Shown here: positions 35,127-44,243 of the stretch, piece after piece | How positions within the stretch are numbered: position 1 is the stretch's first letter | Layout: each line of letters opens with the position of its first letter | NCBI RefSeq assembly: GCF_003626595.1 | Contig: NZ_RBAK01000018.1 | Location: 1 to 64,000 of the forward strand | Reading direction: 5' to 3' | Length of the DNA: 64,000 nucleotides | DNA from: Micromonospora endolithica | Lineage (GTDB): Bacteria; Actinomycetota; Actinomycetes; Mycobacteriales; Micromonosporaceae | Translations under genes and position numbers: made by a program | The notes under the pieces: model-generated | The model's input: only the letters and a program-made list of their open reading frames with translations | The model's database searches: none | Told to the model about the DNA's origin: nothing

Positions 35127-36227
35127 GTGAATCGCAAGACCCTTCGGTTGGCCGCCCTGCCGGTCGCGGCCATGCTTGCTCTTGGTGTCGCCGCCTGCGG
35201 TGGCGACGACGACAGCGGTTCCGACACCGGCAACGGTGCGGCCGCCGAGGTCAGCGGTAACCTCGCTGGCGCTGGCTCCTCCGCGCAGGGCGCGGCCATG
35301 CAGGCCTGGATCGCCGGCTTCTCCGCGAAGGCGCCGGACGCCGAGGTGACCTACGACCCGACAGGTTCCGGCGCCGGCCGCAAGCAGTTCACCAGCGGCG
35401 GCACCCAGTTCGCCGGCTCGGACGCCTACCTGAAGCCCGAGGAGGTCACCGCGGCCACCTCGACCTGCGGCGGCGGCTACATCGAGTTCCCCGGTTACAT
35501 CAGCCCGATCGCCGTGGCCTACAACCTGCCGGGGGTGGAGAAGCTGAACCTCTCCGCGTCGGTGCTGGCGAAGATCTTCGACGGCAAGATCACCAAGTGG
35601 AACGACCCGGCGATCGCCCAGCTGAACTCGGGCGCCACCCTGCCGGCCACCAACATCACCACCGTGCACCGCTCGGACGAGTCGGGCACCACGGAGAACT
35701 TCGTCGACTACCTCGCCAAGGCGGCCCCGCAGGACTGGCCGTACGAGGTCGACGGCAACTGGCCGGCCAAGGGCGGCGAGGGCGCCGGGCAGACCCAGGG
35801 CGTCGCCGCGGCACTGCGTGGTGGCGAGGGCACCATCGGCTACATCGACGCCTCCCAGGTCGGTGACCTGGGAGTGGCCGCGATCCAGGTCGGCGAGAAG
35901 TTCGTCGAGTACTCGCCGGAGGCGGCCGCGGCCGTCGTCGACGCGGCCGAGAAGGTCAGCGGTCGTGGCGAGTTCAGCTACGCGATCGACCTGCCCCGGG
36001 ACACCAAGGCCGACGGCGTCTACCCGATCGTCCTGGTCTCCTACCAGCTCGCCTGCACCAGCTACGACAGCCAGCAGACCGCCGACCTGGTGAAGTCCTT
36101 CTTCTCCTACCTCGTCAGCGAGGAGGGTCAGCAGGCCGCCGCCAAGAACGCCGGTTCCGCGCCGATCTCCGACAAGCTGCGCGGTGAGGCCCAGAAGGCC
36201 ATTGACGCCATCAAGGTCAAGGGCTGA
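35127..36227 (+). CDS. pstS: Phosphate ABC transporter substrate-binding lipoprotein PstS
   Basis: A 366-residue periplasmic-type binding protein anchored by lipobox VAAC (Cys 24). Phosphate-site motifs are visible: GAGSSAQGAAMQAW, DPTGSGAGRKQF, and HRSDESGTTENF. It captures phosphate for the PstCAB permease. The start is GTG 35127 behind GAGAGG. A PhoP box lies about 115 bases upstream. A 14-bp hairpin follows the stop, which may keep pstS mRNA more abundant than pstCAB. Confidence 0.95.
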   Translation: MNRKTLRLAALPVAAMLALGVAACGGDDDSGSDTGNGAAAEVSGNLAGAGSSAQGAAMQAWIAGFSAKAPDAEVTYDPTGSGAGRKQFTSGGTQFAGSDAYLKPEEVTAATSTCGGGYIEFPGYISPIAVAYNLPGVEKLNLSASVLAKIFDGKITKWNDPAIAQLNSGATLPATNITTVHRSDESGTTENFVDYLAKAAPQDWPYEVDGNWPAKGGEGAGQTQGVAAALRGGEGTIGYIDASQVGDLGVAAIQVGEKFVEYSPEAAAAVVDAAEKVSGRGEFSYAIDLPRDTKADGVYPIVLVSYQLACTSYDSQQTADLVKSFFSYLVSEEGQQAAAKNAGSAPISDKLRGEAQKAIDAIKVKG

Positions 36228-36251
36228 CGCCAACTGAATTGACGGGCCCGC

Positions 36252-36285
36252 GGGTCCGGTCGGTCGCTCCAGACCGGCCGGACCC
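36252..36285 (+). promoter_or_regulatory. Intercistronic hairpin between pstS and pstC
   Basis: GGGTCCGGTCGGTC (36252-36265) pairs with GACCGGCCGGACCC (36272-36285) around a 6-base loop, 13 Watson-Crick pairs plus one G-U. It lies 24 bases after the pstS stop and 51 before pstC. It is a probable mRNA processing, stabilising or partial-termination element. Confidence 0.7.
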
Positions 36286-36336
36286 TCCGGCCGTCCCACC
36301 CCTGACCGTCACTGGACAGCCTTGAGGAGGCGCAAC

Positions 36337-37320
36337 GTGACAACACCCGCCACCGCCCGGAGCGGGGCACCGCTCCCCGGTGGGCAACCGGCGAGTGCCT
36401 GGACCGGGTCGCGCCGACGCACCGGCGACCGGATCTTCTCCGGCACCGCCACCGCGTCCGGTGTCCTGATCCTTGTCACCCTCGCGGCGGTCGCCGCGTT
36501 CCTGCTCTACGAGGGCTACCCGGCCCTCATCGCGGACGCGGAGGACCTGCCCGGCGACAAGAGCTTCTTCGCCTACGTCGCGCCTCTTCTCTACGGCACG
36601 GTGCTGGCGGCGGTGATCGCGCTGCTGGTCGCCTTCCCGCTGTCGATCGGGATCGCGCTGTTCATCTCGCACTTCGCGCCCCGAAAGATCGCCGCCTTCT
36701 TCGGTTACCTGGTCGACCTGCTGGCCGCCGTGCCGAGTGTCGTGTACGGGCTGTGGGGGATCTTCTTCCTGGCGCCGAACCTGGTCCCGGTGTACCAGTG
36801 GCTGGAGGACGTGCTCGGCTTCATCCCGTTCTTCGCCGGCCCGACCTCCGCGACCGGCCGCACCATGCTCACCGCCGGGCTGGTGCTCGCCGTGATGATC
36901 CTGCCGATCATGACGGCGGTGAACCGGGAGGTGTTCCTCCAGACGCCCCGGCTGCTGGAGGAGGCCTCGCTGGCGCTCGGCGCCACCCGCTGGGAGATGA
37001 TCCGGCAGACGGTGCTGCCGTTCGGAAAGTCCGGCATCGTGAGCGGCGGGATGCTCGGCCTCGGCCGGGCGTTGGGTGAGACGCTGGCCGTCGCCCTGGT
37101 GCTCTCGCCGGCGGACGTCATCACCGGCAACCTGATCAGTTCGGTCAACAGCAACACGATCGCGGCCAACATCGCGCTCGACTTCCCGGAGTCCAGCGGC
37201 CTGGCGGTGAACGCCCTGATCGCCTCCGGCCTGGTGCTGTTCGCCCTCACCTTCCTGGTCAACTACGTGGCCCGTGCGGTCATCGCCCGTCGGCGCGAGT
37301 TCTCGGGAGCCAACGCATGA
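36337..37320 (+). CDS. pstC: Phosphate ABC transporter permease PstC
   Basis: A 327-residue permease with a basic cytoplasmic N-terminus (RSGAPLPGGQ to about residue 35) and six membrane segments. The ABC-coupling EAA-type loop reads EEASLALGATRWEMIRQTVLP. It forms the membrane channel with PstA. Start: GTG 36337 with GAGGAGG at 36324-36330. Its stop overlaps the start of pstA by four bases (ATGA), so translation is coupled. Confidence 0.94.
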   Translation: MTTPATARSGAPLPGGQPASAWTGSRRRTGDRIFSGTATASGVLILVTLAAVAAFLLYEGYPALIADAEDLPGDKSFFAYVAPLLYGTVLAAVIALLVAFPLSIGIALFISHFAPRKIAAFFGYLVDLLAAVPSVVYGLWGIFFLAPNLVPVYQWLEDVLGFIPFFAGPTSATGRTMLTAGLVLAVMILPIMTAVNREVFLQTPRLLEEASLALGATRWEMIRQTVLPFGKSGIVSGGMLGLGRALGETLAVALVLSPADVITGNLISSVNSNTIAANIALDFPESSGLAVNALIASGLVLFALTFLVNYVARAVIARRREFSGANA

Positions 37321-38387
37321 CCTCGACGACCGTCACCCCGCCGGACCGCAAGCGGGTCCAGAACTCGCTGACCAGCGGCATGCTGCCCCGGTGGGTCCCG
37401 CCGGCGATCGTGGCCGGGATCCTCGCCGTCGGTCTGGCCGCCGGCCTGCTGTTCGACGTCAACCTGATGCTCGCCGCGGCCTTCGCGGTGGTCGGCGTCG
37501 GGCTCGTGCTGACCGTCGTCTCCCGTCAGGTGGAGGGTGCCCGCCGGGCCAAGGACCGGCTGGTCACCGTCGTGGTGACGAGCGCCTTCGTCCTCGCCCT
37601 GCTGCCGTTGGTCTCACTGTTGATCACCGTGGTGCAGAACGGGATCGAGCGATTCGACGGGGAGTTCCTCACCCAGACCATGCGGGGTGTGCTGGGCGAA
37701 GGCGGCGGTGCCTACCACGCGATCGTCGGCACCCTGTTGATCACCGCGGCGGCTGCCGTCATCTCGGTGCCCATCGGCATCATGTGCGCCGTCTACCTGG
37801 TCGAGTACGGCCGGGGCAGGCTGGCCCGCGCGGTCACCCTGCTGGTGGACGTCATGACCGGCATCCCGTCGATCGTGGCCGGTCTGTTCGCCTTCGCCAT
37901 GTTCGCGATCTTCTTCGGGCCGAGTGTCCGGTTCGGTATCGGTGGCGCGGTGGCACTGTCGGTGCTGATGGTGCCGGTGGTGGTGCGCTCCTCCGAGGAG
38001 ATGCTCAAGCTGGTGCCGAACGAACTGCGGGAGGCGTCGTACGCGCTGGGTGTCTCCAAGTCCCGCACCGTGGTGAAGGTGGTGCTGCGGACGGCGGCGG
38101 CGGGCATCGCCACCGGCGTCACCCTCGCGGTGGCCCGGGTGATCGGCGAGACCGCACCGTTGCTGATCATCGCGGGCAGCACCACCCGGCTCAACGCCGA
38201 CCTCTTCGAGGGCCGGATGTCGTCGCTGCCCATCTTCACCTACTACTCGTACACCATCCCGGGCGTGCCGCCGGAGTTCGGCGTCGACCGGGCGTGGGCG
38301 GCGGCCCTCACGTTGTTCGTCATCGTGATGCTCCTGAACCTCGTCGCCCGCGCCATCTCCCGCTATTTCAGCCTGAACAGCCGCTGA
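37317..38387 (+). CDS. pstA: Phosphate ABC transporter permease PstA
   Basis: A 356-residue permease, longer than many PstA because of two extra N-terminal membrane segments (WVPPAIVAGILAVGLAAGLLF and MLAAAFAVVGVGLVLTVV). The permease core follows with the coupling loop REASYALGVSKSRTVVKVVL. It pairs with PstC. Its ATG overlaps the pstC stop (ATGA), and pstB follows after 18 bases. Confidence 0.94.
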   Translation: MTSTTVTPPDRKRVQNSLTSGMLPRWVPPAIVAGILAVGLAAGLLFDVNLMLAAAFAVVGVGLVLTVVSRQVEGARRAKDRLVTVVVTSAFVLALLPLVSLLITVVQNGIERFDGEFLTQTMRGVLGEGGGAYHAIVGTLLITAAAAVISVPIGIMCAVYLVEYGRGRLARAVTLLVDVMTGIPSIVAGLFAFAMFAIFFGPSVRFGIGGAVALSVLMVPVVVRSSEEMLKLVPNELREASYALGVSKSRTVVKVVLRTAAAGIATGVTLAVARVIGETAPLLIIAGSTTRLNADLFEGRMSSLPIFTYYSYTIPGVPPEFGVDRAWAAALTLFVIVMLLNLVARAISRYFSLNSR

Positions 38388-38405
38388 TCCAGGAAAGGAC
38401 TCATC

Positions 38406-39185
38406 GTGGCCAAGCGCATTGACGTCTCCGATCTGGACATCTTCTACGGCTCGTTCAAGGCCGTGGAGTCTGTCAACATGTCGATCGAGCCGCAGTCGGT
38501 GACTGCCCTCATCGGCCCCTCCGGGTGCGGGAAGTCGACCTTTCTCCGCTCACTCAACCGGATGCACGAGGTCATCCCCGGTGCTTCCGTCGCCGGCAAG
38601 GTCGTGATGGACGGACAGGACCTGTACGGCTCGGATGTCGACCCGGTGGCCGTACGCCGCCACGTCGGCATGGTGTTCCAACGTCCGAACCCGTTCCCGA
38701 CCATGTCGATCTACGACAACGTGGCGGCCGGGGTCAGGCTCAACTCCGGGCGGATGCGTAAGGCGACGCTCGACGAGTTGGTGGAGAGCTCGCTGCGGGG
38801 CGCCAACCTCTGGGAGGAGGTCAAGGACCGCCTCGGCCGGCCCGGTTCAAGCCTTTCCGGTGGTCAGCAGCAGCGCCTCTGCATCGCCCGCGCCATCGCC
38901 ATCAAGCCGGAGGTGCTCCTGATGGACGAACCGTGCTCGGCCCTGGATCCGATCTCCACGCTCGCCATCGAGGACCTGATCTACCAGCTCAAGTCGGACT
39001 TCACGATCGTGATCGTGACACACAACATGCAGCAGGCCGCCCGGGTGAGTGACCGCACCGGCTTCTTCAACATCGAGGGCACCGGCAAGCCGGGCCGCCT
39101 CATCGAGATGGACGCCACCCAGCGGATCTTCAGCAACCCCTCGGTCAAGGCGACCGAGGACTACATCACCGGACGTTTCGGCTGA
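38406..39185 (+). CDS. pstB: Phosphate ABC transporter ATP-binding protein PstB
   Basis: A 259-residue ABC ATPase with Walker A GPSGCGKST (37-45), the ABC signature LSGGQQQRLC, Walker B VLLMDEPCSALDP and the switch His in VTHNMQQAARVSD. It energises PstCA. The start is GTG 38406, with AGGAAAGGA just upstream. A long hairpin follows the stop, closing the pst operon. No phoU follows; the PhoU-like gene is with pit. Confidence 0.96.
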   Translation: MAKRIDVSDLDIFYGSFKAVESVNMSIEPQSVTALIGPSGCGKSTFLRSLNRMHEVIPGASVAGKVVMDGQDLYGSDVDPVAVRRHVGMVFQRPNPFPTMSIYDNVAAGVRLNSGRMRKATLDELVESSLRGANLWEEVKDRLGRPGSSLSGGQQQRLCIARAIAIKPEVLLMDEPCSALDPISTLAIEDLIYQLKSDFTIVIVTHNMQQAARVSDRTGFFNIEGTGKPGRLIEMDATQRIFSNPSVKATEDYITGRFG

Positions 39186-39192
39186 TCCGGTT

Positions 39193-39230
39193 CGGCGGTG
39201 GTCGGGGTCGGGGGACCGCGGCCACCGCCG
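39193..39230 (+). terminator. pst operon terminator hairpin
   Basis: CGGCGGTGG (39193-39201) pairs with CCACCGCCG (39222-39230), with a further GGGTC/GGACC pairing possible inside the loop. It begins eight bases after the pstB stop. Confidence 0.65.
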
Positions 39231-39329
39231 ATCGGCGTCCTTGTCCACGAGGCCCGCCGCGCGATACCGCGCCCTGAACCGTCGGGCCGCCGGCGGCAAC
39301 GGGTTTGATGCTGATCGGAGCCGGTGCCG

Positions 39330-40073
39330 ATGAACAACCTGGCCGACATCACCAGAGGTGACAGCCGGTCCGGCGGGCGTTTCGTGCTGCTCGTGTTGGA
39401 CGACGACCAGACCGTCGGCGCGGACCTCGTGGCACGCCTGGCAGATCACGGCGTGCACGCGCACCACTTCGCGCACGCCGCCGAGGCCCTTCTGGCCGCC
39501 GGTGTGCTCCAGCCCGACGCGGCCGTCGTCGCGGCCGGCCTGGCAACGATGAGCAGCATCGATCTGGCCGGTCTGCTGACCGGACGGGCGGGCATTCCCA
39601 CGATCGTCGGAGTCGGCGACGACGACGGCTCGGTGGTGGTGGCCGCGTTGAAGGCGGGCGCGACAGCCTGCGTCCGCCGTCCGTACCGGCTCGACGAGGT
39701 GGTGCCGATCCTGCGCGGCATCCGGGCGGAGACGGCGGGAACTCTGGATCCCCCCGTCGAAATCGGCGGTCTCCGGATGAACCCCGCGACCTACGAGGTC
39801 ACGCTGCACGGCCGGCCGGTGGCGCTGCCGTTGAAGGAGTTCAAGCTCCTGTACTTCTTCATGACGCACGCGGACCGGACCGTCACCCGTGAGCAACTGC
39901 TGTCGGCGGTCTGGAACGGATCAGTCGGAGCCACCTCGAACACTCTGACCGTGCACATCAAGCGACTGCGCCAGCGGCTCATGGCCGATGGTCGCCAACA
40001 GCCGATGATCGTGACGGTACGCGGACTGGGCTATCGCCTGGTGCCGTGCGCGGTGTCGACAGTCGCCGAGTGA
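39330..40073 (+). CDS. OmpR-type winged-helix regulator with a degenerate receiver
   Basis: A 247-residue protein. The N-terminal domain (about 17-130) has the receiver shape and the acidic cluster D24-D26 (VLLVLDDDQ), but the third strand reads DAAVVAAGL, with no phospho-acceptor Asp, and the conserved Lys before Pro is Arg (VRRPY). The C-terminal winged helix (about 140-247) is intact: EFKLLYFFMTHADRTVTREQLLSAVW and TLTVHIKRLRQRL. It probably works without phosphorylation. It directly follows pstB and is convergent with a second pstS, so a phosphate-related role is plausible. Start ATG 39330, nine bases after GGAG. Confidence 0.85.
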   Translation: MNNLADITRGDSRSGGRFVLLVLDDDQTVGADLVARLADHGVHAHHFAHAAEALLAAGVLQPDAAVVAAGLATMSSIDLAGLLTGRAGIPTIVGVGDDDGSVVVAALKAGATACVRRPYRLDEVVPILRGIRAETAGTLDPPVEIGGLRMNPATYEVTLHGRPVALPLKEFKLLYFFMTHADRTVTREQLLSAVWNGSVGATSNTLTVHIKRLRQRLMADGRQQPMIVTVRGLGYRLVPCAVSTVAE

Positions 40074-40129
40074 GGATGGCATCGACGTCGCCGATCGGTG
40101 AACATCGACTGTGACCTGGCGCGGAGCGG

Positions 40130-41188
40130 TCAGGAGATCCGTTCCACCTCGGCGGCCACCCGGCGGCGCAACCCCTCCGGCAACGCCGCGTAGCCCAGGT
40201 CGGTGATGGCCATCTGACCCTCGGCGCTGGCCGTCCAGCCGAGGAAGCCCCGCACCAGCGGCACCTCGTCCGGGGCCAGTCCCCGATCGCAGACGATCTC
40301 ATAGGTGACCAGCACGATCGGGTAGGCACCCGCCGCCCGGGTGTCGCTGTCCACCTCGACCGTCAGACCGTCCCCCGGCGTGGTCACCGCCTTGGCGGCA
40401 CCCTGCGCCGACGGCGGGACGAACTCGCCGGCCGCGTTGCGGATCCGGGCCACCGGCAGGCCCTCCCGCCGGGTGTACGACAGCTCCAGGTAGCCGATCG
40501 CGCCCTCGGTGTCGGCGATCGCCTCGGTCAACCGCTCCGAACCCTCCGCGCCAATCCCGCCCCGCCCCAGCCACTTACGGTCCGCGCCGAGGGTCCAGTC
40601 ACCCGGTGCCGAGTCCGCGAGGTAGGTCGTGAAGGTCTCGGTGGTGCCGGAGTCGTCCGACCGGTGCACCGGCTGGATCGGCGTGGCGGGCAGGTCGACC
40701 CCGGGGTTGTCGGCGCGTACGGCGGGATCGTCCCAGGTCGAGATCGCGCCCGCGAAGATCCGGGCCAGGGTCGTCGGGGTCAGCCGGAGTTCGGTGACGC
40801 CGCTGAGCCGGTAGGCGACCGCCACCGGGCCGATCACCATGGGCAGGCTGATCGTCCGGCCGCCCGAACACTGTGCGTCGGCCTGTTCCCGCTCCTTCGG
40901 CTTGAGCAGCGACTCAGTGCCGGCGAAGTCGGCGGTGCCGGCGACCAGCGCCTTGATGCCGGCACCCGACCCGGTGGGCTCGTAGTTGATCGTCGAGCCG
41001 GGGCAGGACCGCTGGTAGGCGCGGGTCCAGATCTCCATCGCGTTGCGCTGGGCTGAGGAGCCCTGCGCGTCCAGGGTGCCGGCGGCGCACCGTCCGCCGG
41101 GAACCGGGCCGGTGCCGGGCTCCGTCACGCACGCCCCGACGCCCAGCAGCAGTGCCGCAAGGCCGGCGCCGAGCCGTCGGGTGCGCAC
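40130..41188 (-). CDS. Second PstS-like phosphate-binding lipoprotein
   Basis: A 352-residue PstS-family lipoprotein (lipobox VGAC, Cys 20). The phosphate-site motifs align with PstS at 35127: AQGSSAQRNAMEIW, EPTGSGAGIKAL and HRSDDSGTTETF. Overall it is clearly diverged from the other copy. It has no permease genes of its own and probably shares PstCAB or acts as a sensor. Its GTG start (41188) comes three bases after the stop of mycothiol synthase, so it is translated from the mshD transcript, an odd pairing. It is convergent with the atypical regulator. Confidence 0.9.
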   Translation of the reverse strand: MRTRRLGAGLAALLLGVGACVTEPGTGPVPGGRCAAGTLDAQGSSAQRNAMEIWTRAYQRSCPGSTINYEPTGSGAGIKALVAGTADFAGTESLLKPKEREQADAQCSGGRTISLPMVIGPVAVAYRLSGVTELRLTPTTLARIFAGAISTWDDPAVRADNPGVDLPATPIQPVHRSDDSGTTETFTTYLADSAPGDWTLGADRKWLGRGGIGAEGSERLTEAIADTEGAIGYLELSYTRREGLPVARIRNAAGEFVPPSAQGAAKAVTTPGDGLTVEVDSDTRAAGAYPIVLVTYEIVCDRGLAPDEVPLVRGFLGWTASAEGQMAITDLGYAALPEGLRRRVAAEVERIS

Positions 41189-41191
41189 CGG

Positions 41192-42118
41192 TTAGCCCAG
41201 GTGGTAGTTGACGTGTGCCGACCAGCGGGCGAAGCCGAGCCGCTCGTAGAGCGCCACCGCGCCGGTGTTCGACTCGTCGACGTACAGCATCACCCGGTCC
41301 AGGCCGCGCCGGTCCCGAAGGTGGGCGAGGCCCGCCGCGGTCAGCGCCTTGCCCAGGCCGCCGCCGTGGGCGTCCGGGTCGACCCCGAGCACGTACACCT
41401 CGCCGATGCGGGCTGATCCGGGGCGCTCGTGCACCTTCGTCCAGTGGAAGCCCAGCAGCCGGCCGTCGGGCTCACCGACCGCGAGCAGGAAGCCGGCCGC
41501 GTCGAACCACGGCTCGTTGAGGCGTACGCGCAGGTCGTCGGCGGACCACCGGCCCTGCTCCGGGTGCCCGGCGAAGGCCCGGGCGTTCAGCGCCAGCCAG
41601 GCCGCGTCGTCGACCCCGGGCCGGTACGCGCGCAGGGTCACCCCGTCGGGCAGGCGCGGCTCCGGGATTGGCGCGGTCAGCGGCCGGCGCATCTGCCAGA
41701 GCACCCGGGCCCGCGAGAAGCCGAGGTCGACCGCGAGCGCGGCGGCCGAGGGGTGGTCGCCGTGCGCCCACACCCGCAGCGGCCCGGTGGCCGTGGCGAG
41801 TACGCCCCGGGCCAGCGCCCGGCCGGTGCCCCGTCGCCGGTAGGCGGGATGGACCGCCAACTCTACGCCGGTCCCGGTGGCGGGGTCGGTGGTGTCCAGG
41901 TGCGCGTACCCGGTCAGGGTGCCGTCGTCGGCGCGGGCGGTGAGGTGCGCGGCGGCGGCCTCGGGGTCGCGGAGCCGGAGCAGCACGTGCTCGTCGAACG
42001 GGTCGGCCCCGTCGGTGTCACCGGCGAACCGGGCGAGGGCCAGCACGTCAGCCACCTCCGCCGGCTCCAGCCGGTCGGTCCGGGTCACCTGGTCGAGGGT
42101 CGGTTCCGCACTGCTCAT
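41192..42118 (-). CDS. mshD: Mycothiol synthase (MshD)
   Basis: A 308-residue protein of two GNAT domains. The C-terminal active one carries VYVLGVDPDAHGGGLGKALT (acetyl-CoA site) and DESNTGAVALYERLGF; the N-terminal one has VELAVHPAYRRRGTGRALA. MshD acetylates Cys-GlcN-Ins in the last step of mycothiol synthesis, the main actinomycete thiol. Start ATG 42118 is supported by TACGGT six bases upstream; a GTG at 42145 is less likely. The downstream PstS-like gene is coupled with a 3-base gap. Confidence 0.92.
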   Translation of the reverse strand: MSSAEPTLDQVTRTDRLEPAEVADVLALARFAGDTDGADPFDEHVLLRLRDPEAAAAHLTARADDGTLTGYAHLDTTDPATGTGVELAVHPAYRRRGTGRALARGVLATATGPLRVWAHGDHPSAAALAVDLGFSRARVLWQMRRPLTAPIPEPRLPDGVTLRAYRPGVDDAAWLALNARAFAGHPEQGRWSADDLRVRLNEPWFDAAGFLLAVGEPDGRLLGFHWTKVHERPGSARIGEVYVLGVDPDAHGGGLGKALTAAGLAHLRDRRGLDRVMLYVDESNTGAVALYERLGFARWSAHVNYHLG

Positions 42119-42223
42119 GGGGTCACCGTAGTCCGGGGTGAGCACGTGCCGGGGGCGGCGGGCGCAACGCCGGGGAGACCGGGGCCGGCCGGCTCCGCGT
42201 GGCGGTGGCCGGGGCCGGCCGCA

Positions 42224-43126
42224 TCAGGTGCGGCCGGTCGGCATCGCCCCCACCTGGAACCGGCTGGTCAGGTCCGGCAGGATCCGGTGCAGCGCGTCCA
42301 CCGTGCCCTGCCGGTCGCCGCCGGCGTCGTGCATCAGCACCACCGATCCGGGCTCGACGCCGGTGATGACGGAGGCGGCGATCCGGCCGGCGCCCGGCAG
42401 CTGCCAGTCCGAGGTGTCCACCGTCCAGTGCAGCGGCACCATGCCGAGTTCCTCGGCCACCGAGACCACCTCGTAGGTCCAGGCGCCGCCGGGCTGGCGG
42501 TAGTAGGAGATCGGGGCGTCCGGCGCCGCGGCGTGGATCGCCTCGCTGGTGCGGATCAGGTCGGCCCGGATCCGGTCGGGGGAGCGGGAGCCGAGCCGGA
42601 CGTCGTGGTTCCAGGTGTGGTTGCACAGGGTGTGGCCGTCGGCCACGATCGCCCGGATCAGGTCGGGATGGTTCTGGGCGTTCTCGCCGACCACGCAGAA
42701 GGTGGCCGTCACCTGGTATTCGCGGAGAATGTCGAGCACCTGGGGCGTGTAGTGGGGATGTGGTCCGTCGTCGAAGGTCAGCGCGACGGTGGCGGTGCCG
42801 GTGGTGGCGTGGGCACCGTAGGTCTCGCCGGTGTTCGGCGGGACCCCGGTCTGGCTGGCCTGCCCGCCGGGTTCGCCCTGTTCGGCCTGCTCGGACTGAT
42901 CGGTCTCGTTCGGCGCGCCGCCGGAGTGCGGCCCCTGGTCGGGCGAGGGTCGGCCGCTGTCCGTCGACGGCTGGTCGGCGTAGTGCGGACCGGTGGCGCT
43001 GGTGGTGACGCCCCGGCCGGACGGATCCGGTACCAGGCTGCGGCCGAGGGCGTACGCGGAGCCGAGCAGGGCGGCCAGCACCAGGGTGACGATGCCCAGG
43101 GTGCGAACGGCCGGACTGACCCGCAT
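42224..43126 (-). CDS. Polysaccharide deacetylase (CE4, NodB-like), membrane-anchored
   Basis: A 300-residue protein: an N-terminal signal anchor (VRTLGIVTLVLAALLGSAYAL), a Gln/Glu/Pro/Gly-rich linker to about residue 105, then a NodB domain. Motif 1 is TFDDG (117-121) and motif 2 the metal His pair in HTWNH (H170, H174); RQPGGAWTYE and DTSDW are the later motifs. It should deacetylate an extracellular N-acetyl sugar polymer such as peptidoglycan. Start ATG 43126 was chosen; a TTG at 43201 would add 25 residues before the anchor. It is 150 bases downstream of glnR on the same strand. Confidence 0.9.
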   Translation of the reverse strand: MRVSPAVRTLGIVTLVLAALLGSAYALGRSLVPDPSGRGVTTSATGPHYADQPSTDSGRPSPDQGPHSGGAPNETDQSEQAEQGEPGGQASQTGVPPNTGETYGAHATTGTATVALTFDDGPHPHYTPQVLDILREYQVTATFCVVGENAQNHPDLIRAIVADGHTLCNHTWNHDVRLGSRSPDRIRADLIRTSEAIHAAAPDAPISYYRQPGGAWTYEVVSVAEELGMVPLHWTVDTSDWQLPGAGRIAASVITGVEPGSVVLMHDAGGDRQGTVDALHRILPDLTSRFQVGAMPTGRT

Positions 43127-43276
43127 CAGTGGATCCGTCCCGGCCCGGTCGCCGCCGCCCCCGTGGTCGATATCCGCACGATCTCTCCCTCCGCCCAGCA
43201 AACCCGGCAGTCAGAATAAGTCGGGTTAGCCGTGCAAAACGGGCAGATCGCAATAGTTCCGGATATTCGGGTGACG

Positions 43277-43990
43277 TCAGACCGGCAGCGGCACGTGCTC
43301 CGACTCGGGAAGCGAGCGGGACGGCGGTACGACGAACTTGTAGCCCACCTGACGGACCGTGCCGATCATCGACTCGTACTCCGAACCGAGCTTCGCCCGC
43401 AGCCGCCGCACGTGCACGTCCACCGTGCGGGTGCCGCCGAAGTAGTCGTAACCCCAGACCTCGCGCAGCAGCTGGTCCCGGGTGAAGACCCGACCCGGGT
43501 GCTGGGCCAGGAACTTCAGCAGCTCGAACTCCTTGTAGGTGAGGTCGAGCGGCCGGCCCTTGAGCTTGGCGGCGTACGTGTCCGGGTCGATGGACAGCTC
43601 GCCGGCGCGCACCGAGCCGCCGGTCCCGGCGGTCGCGTTGCTCAGCCGGCCGACCGCGAGGCGCAGCCGCGCCTCCACCTCGGCCGGACCCGCCGAGGCG
43701 AGGATGACGTCGTCGACACCCCAGTCCGCGTTGAGCGCGATCAACCCGGCCTCGGTGACGACCGCGACCAGCGGCACGCCGAGCCCGGTCGCGTGCAGCA
43801 TGCGGCAGGTGGCGCGGGCCTCGCTCAGCTCCGACCGGGCGTCCACCAGGACGGCGTCCGGGCTGGGGCCGGCGACCAGGGTGCGGACGTCCCGCGGTGC
43901 GGTGCGGACCGAGTGGGGCAACAGGTCGAGTGCCGGCAGCACAGCGGATGGTTCCCCTGCGCGCGCGGTCACCAGCAGCAGGATCTCCAC
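43277..43990 (-). CDS. glnR: Nitrogen global regulator GlnR
   Basis: A 237-residue OmpR-type protein. The N-terminal pseudo-receiver keeps D50 (VLVDAR) but lacks the acidic pair (VTARAG) and the usual Lys, the known pattern of GlnR, which dimerises without phosphorylation. The winged helix is strongly GlnR-like: ELSIDPDTYAAKLKGRPLDL, EFELLKFLAQHPGRVFTRDQL, WGYDYFGGTRTVDVHVRRLR. GlnR controls glnA, amtB, nitrogen assimilation and, in other actinomycetes, phosphate cross-talk with PhoP. Start: GTG 43990 behind GGAGGTGAT. Confidence 0.92.
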   Translation of the reverse strand: MEILLLVTARAGEPSAVLPALDLLPHSVRTAPRDVRTLVAGPSPDAVLVDARSELSEARATCRMLHATGLGVPLVAVVTEAGLIALNADWGVDDVILASAGPAEVEARLRLAVGRLSNATAGTGGSVRAGELSIDPDTYAAKLKGRPLDLTYKEFELLKFLAQHPGRVFTRDQLLREVWGYDYFGGTRTVDVHVRRLRAKLGSEYESMIGTVRQVGYKFVVPPSRSLPESEHVPLPV

Positions 43991-44243
43991 GATCACCTCC
44001 GTCCCGGCGGCCGCATCGGCCGCGCGCGACCAGCAGCAGTCCGAACCGGACGTGCGCTGATGAACTTGCGTGGGTCCCGGCGTCGCTGACGGGCGGGTAA
44101 CGGCATGAGCGTAACCGATCGCTCCGGCCGCACCTTCGCGTCCTTTCCTTTTTGCCCGAGTTGCCCTTGATCGCGGCTCACCTTTTAACGTCGCCGAAAC
44201 CGTGATCCCCGCTTCGGTCAGCGGGTCTGGCACGATCGGACCC

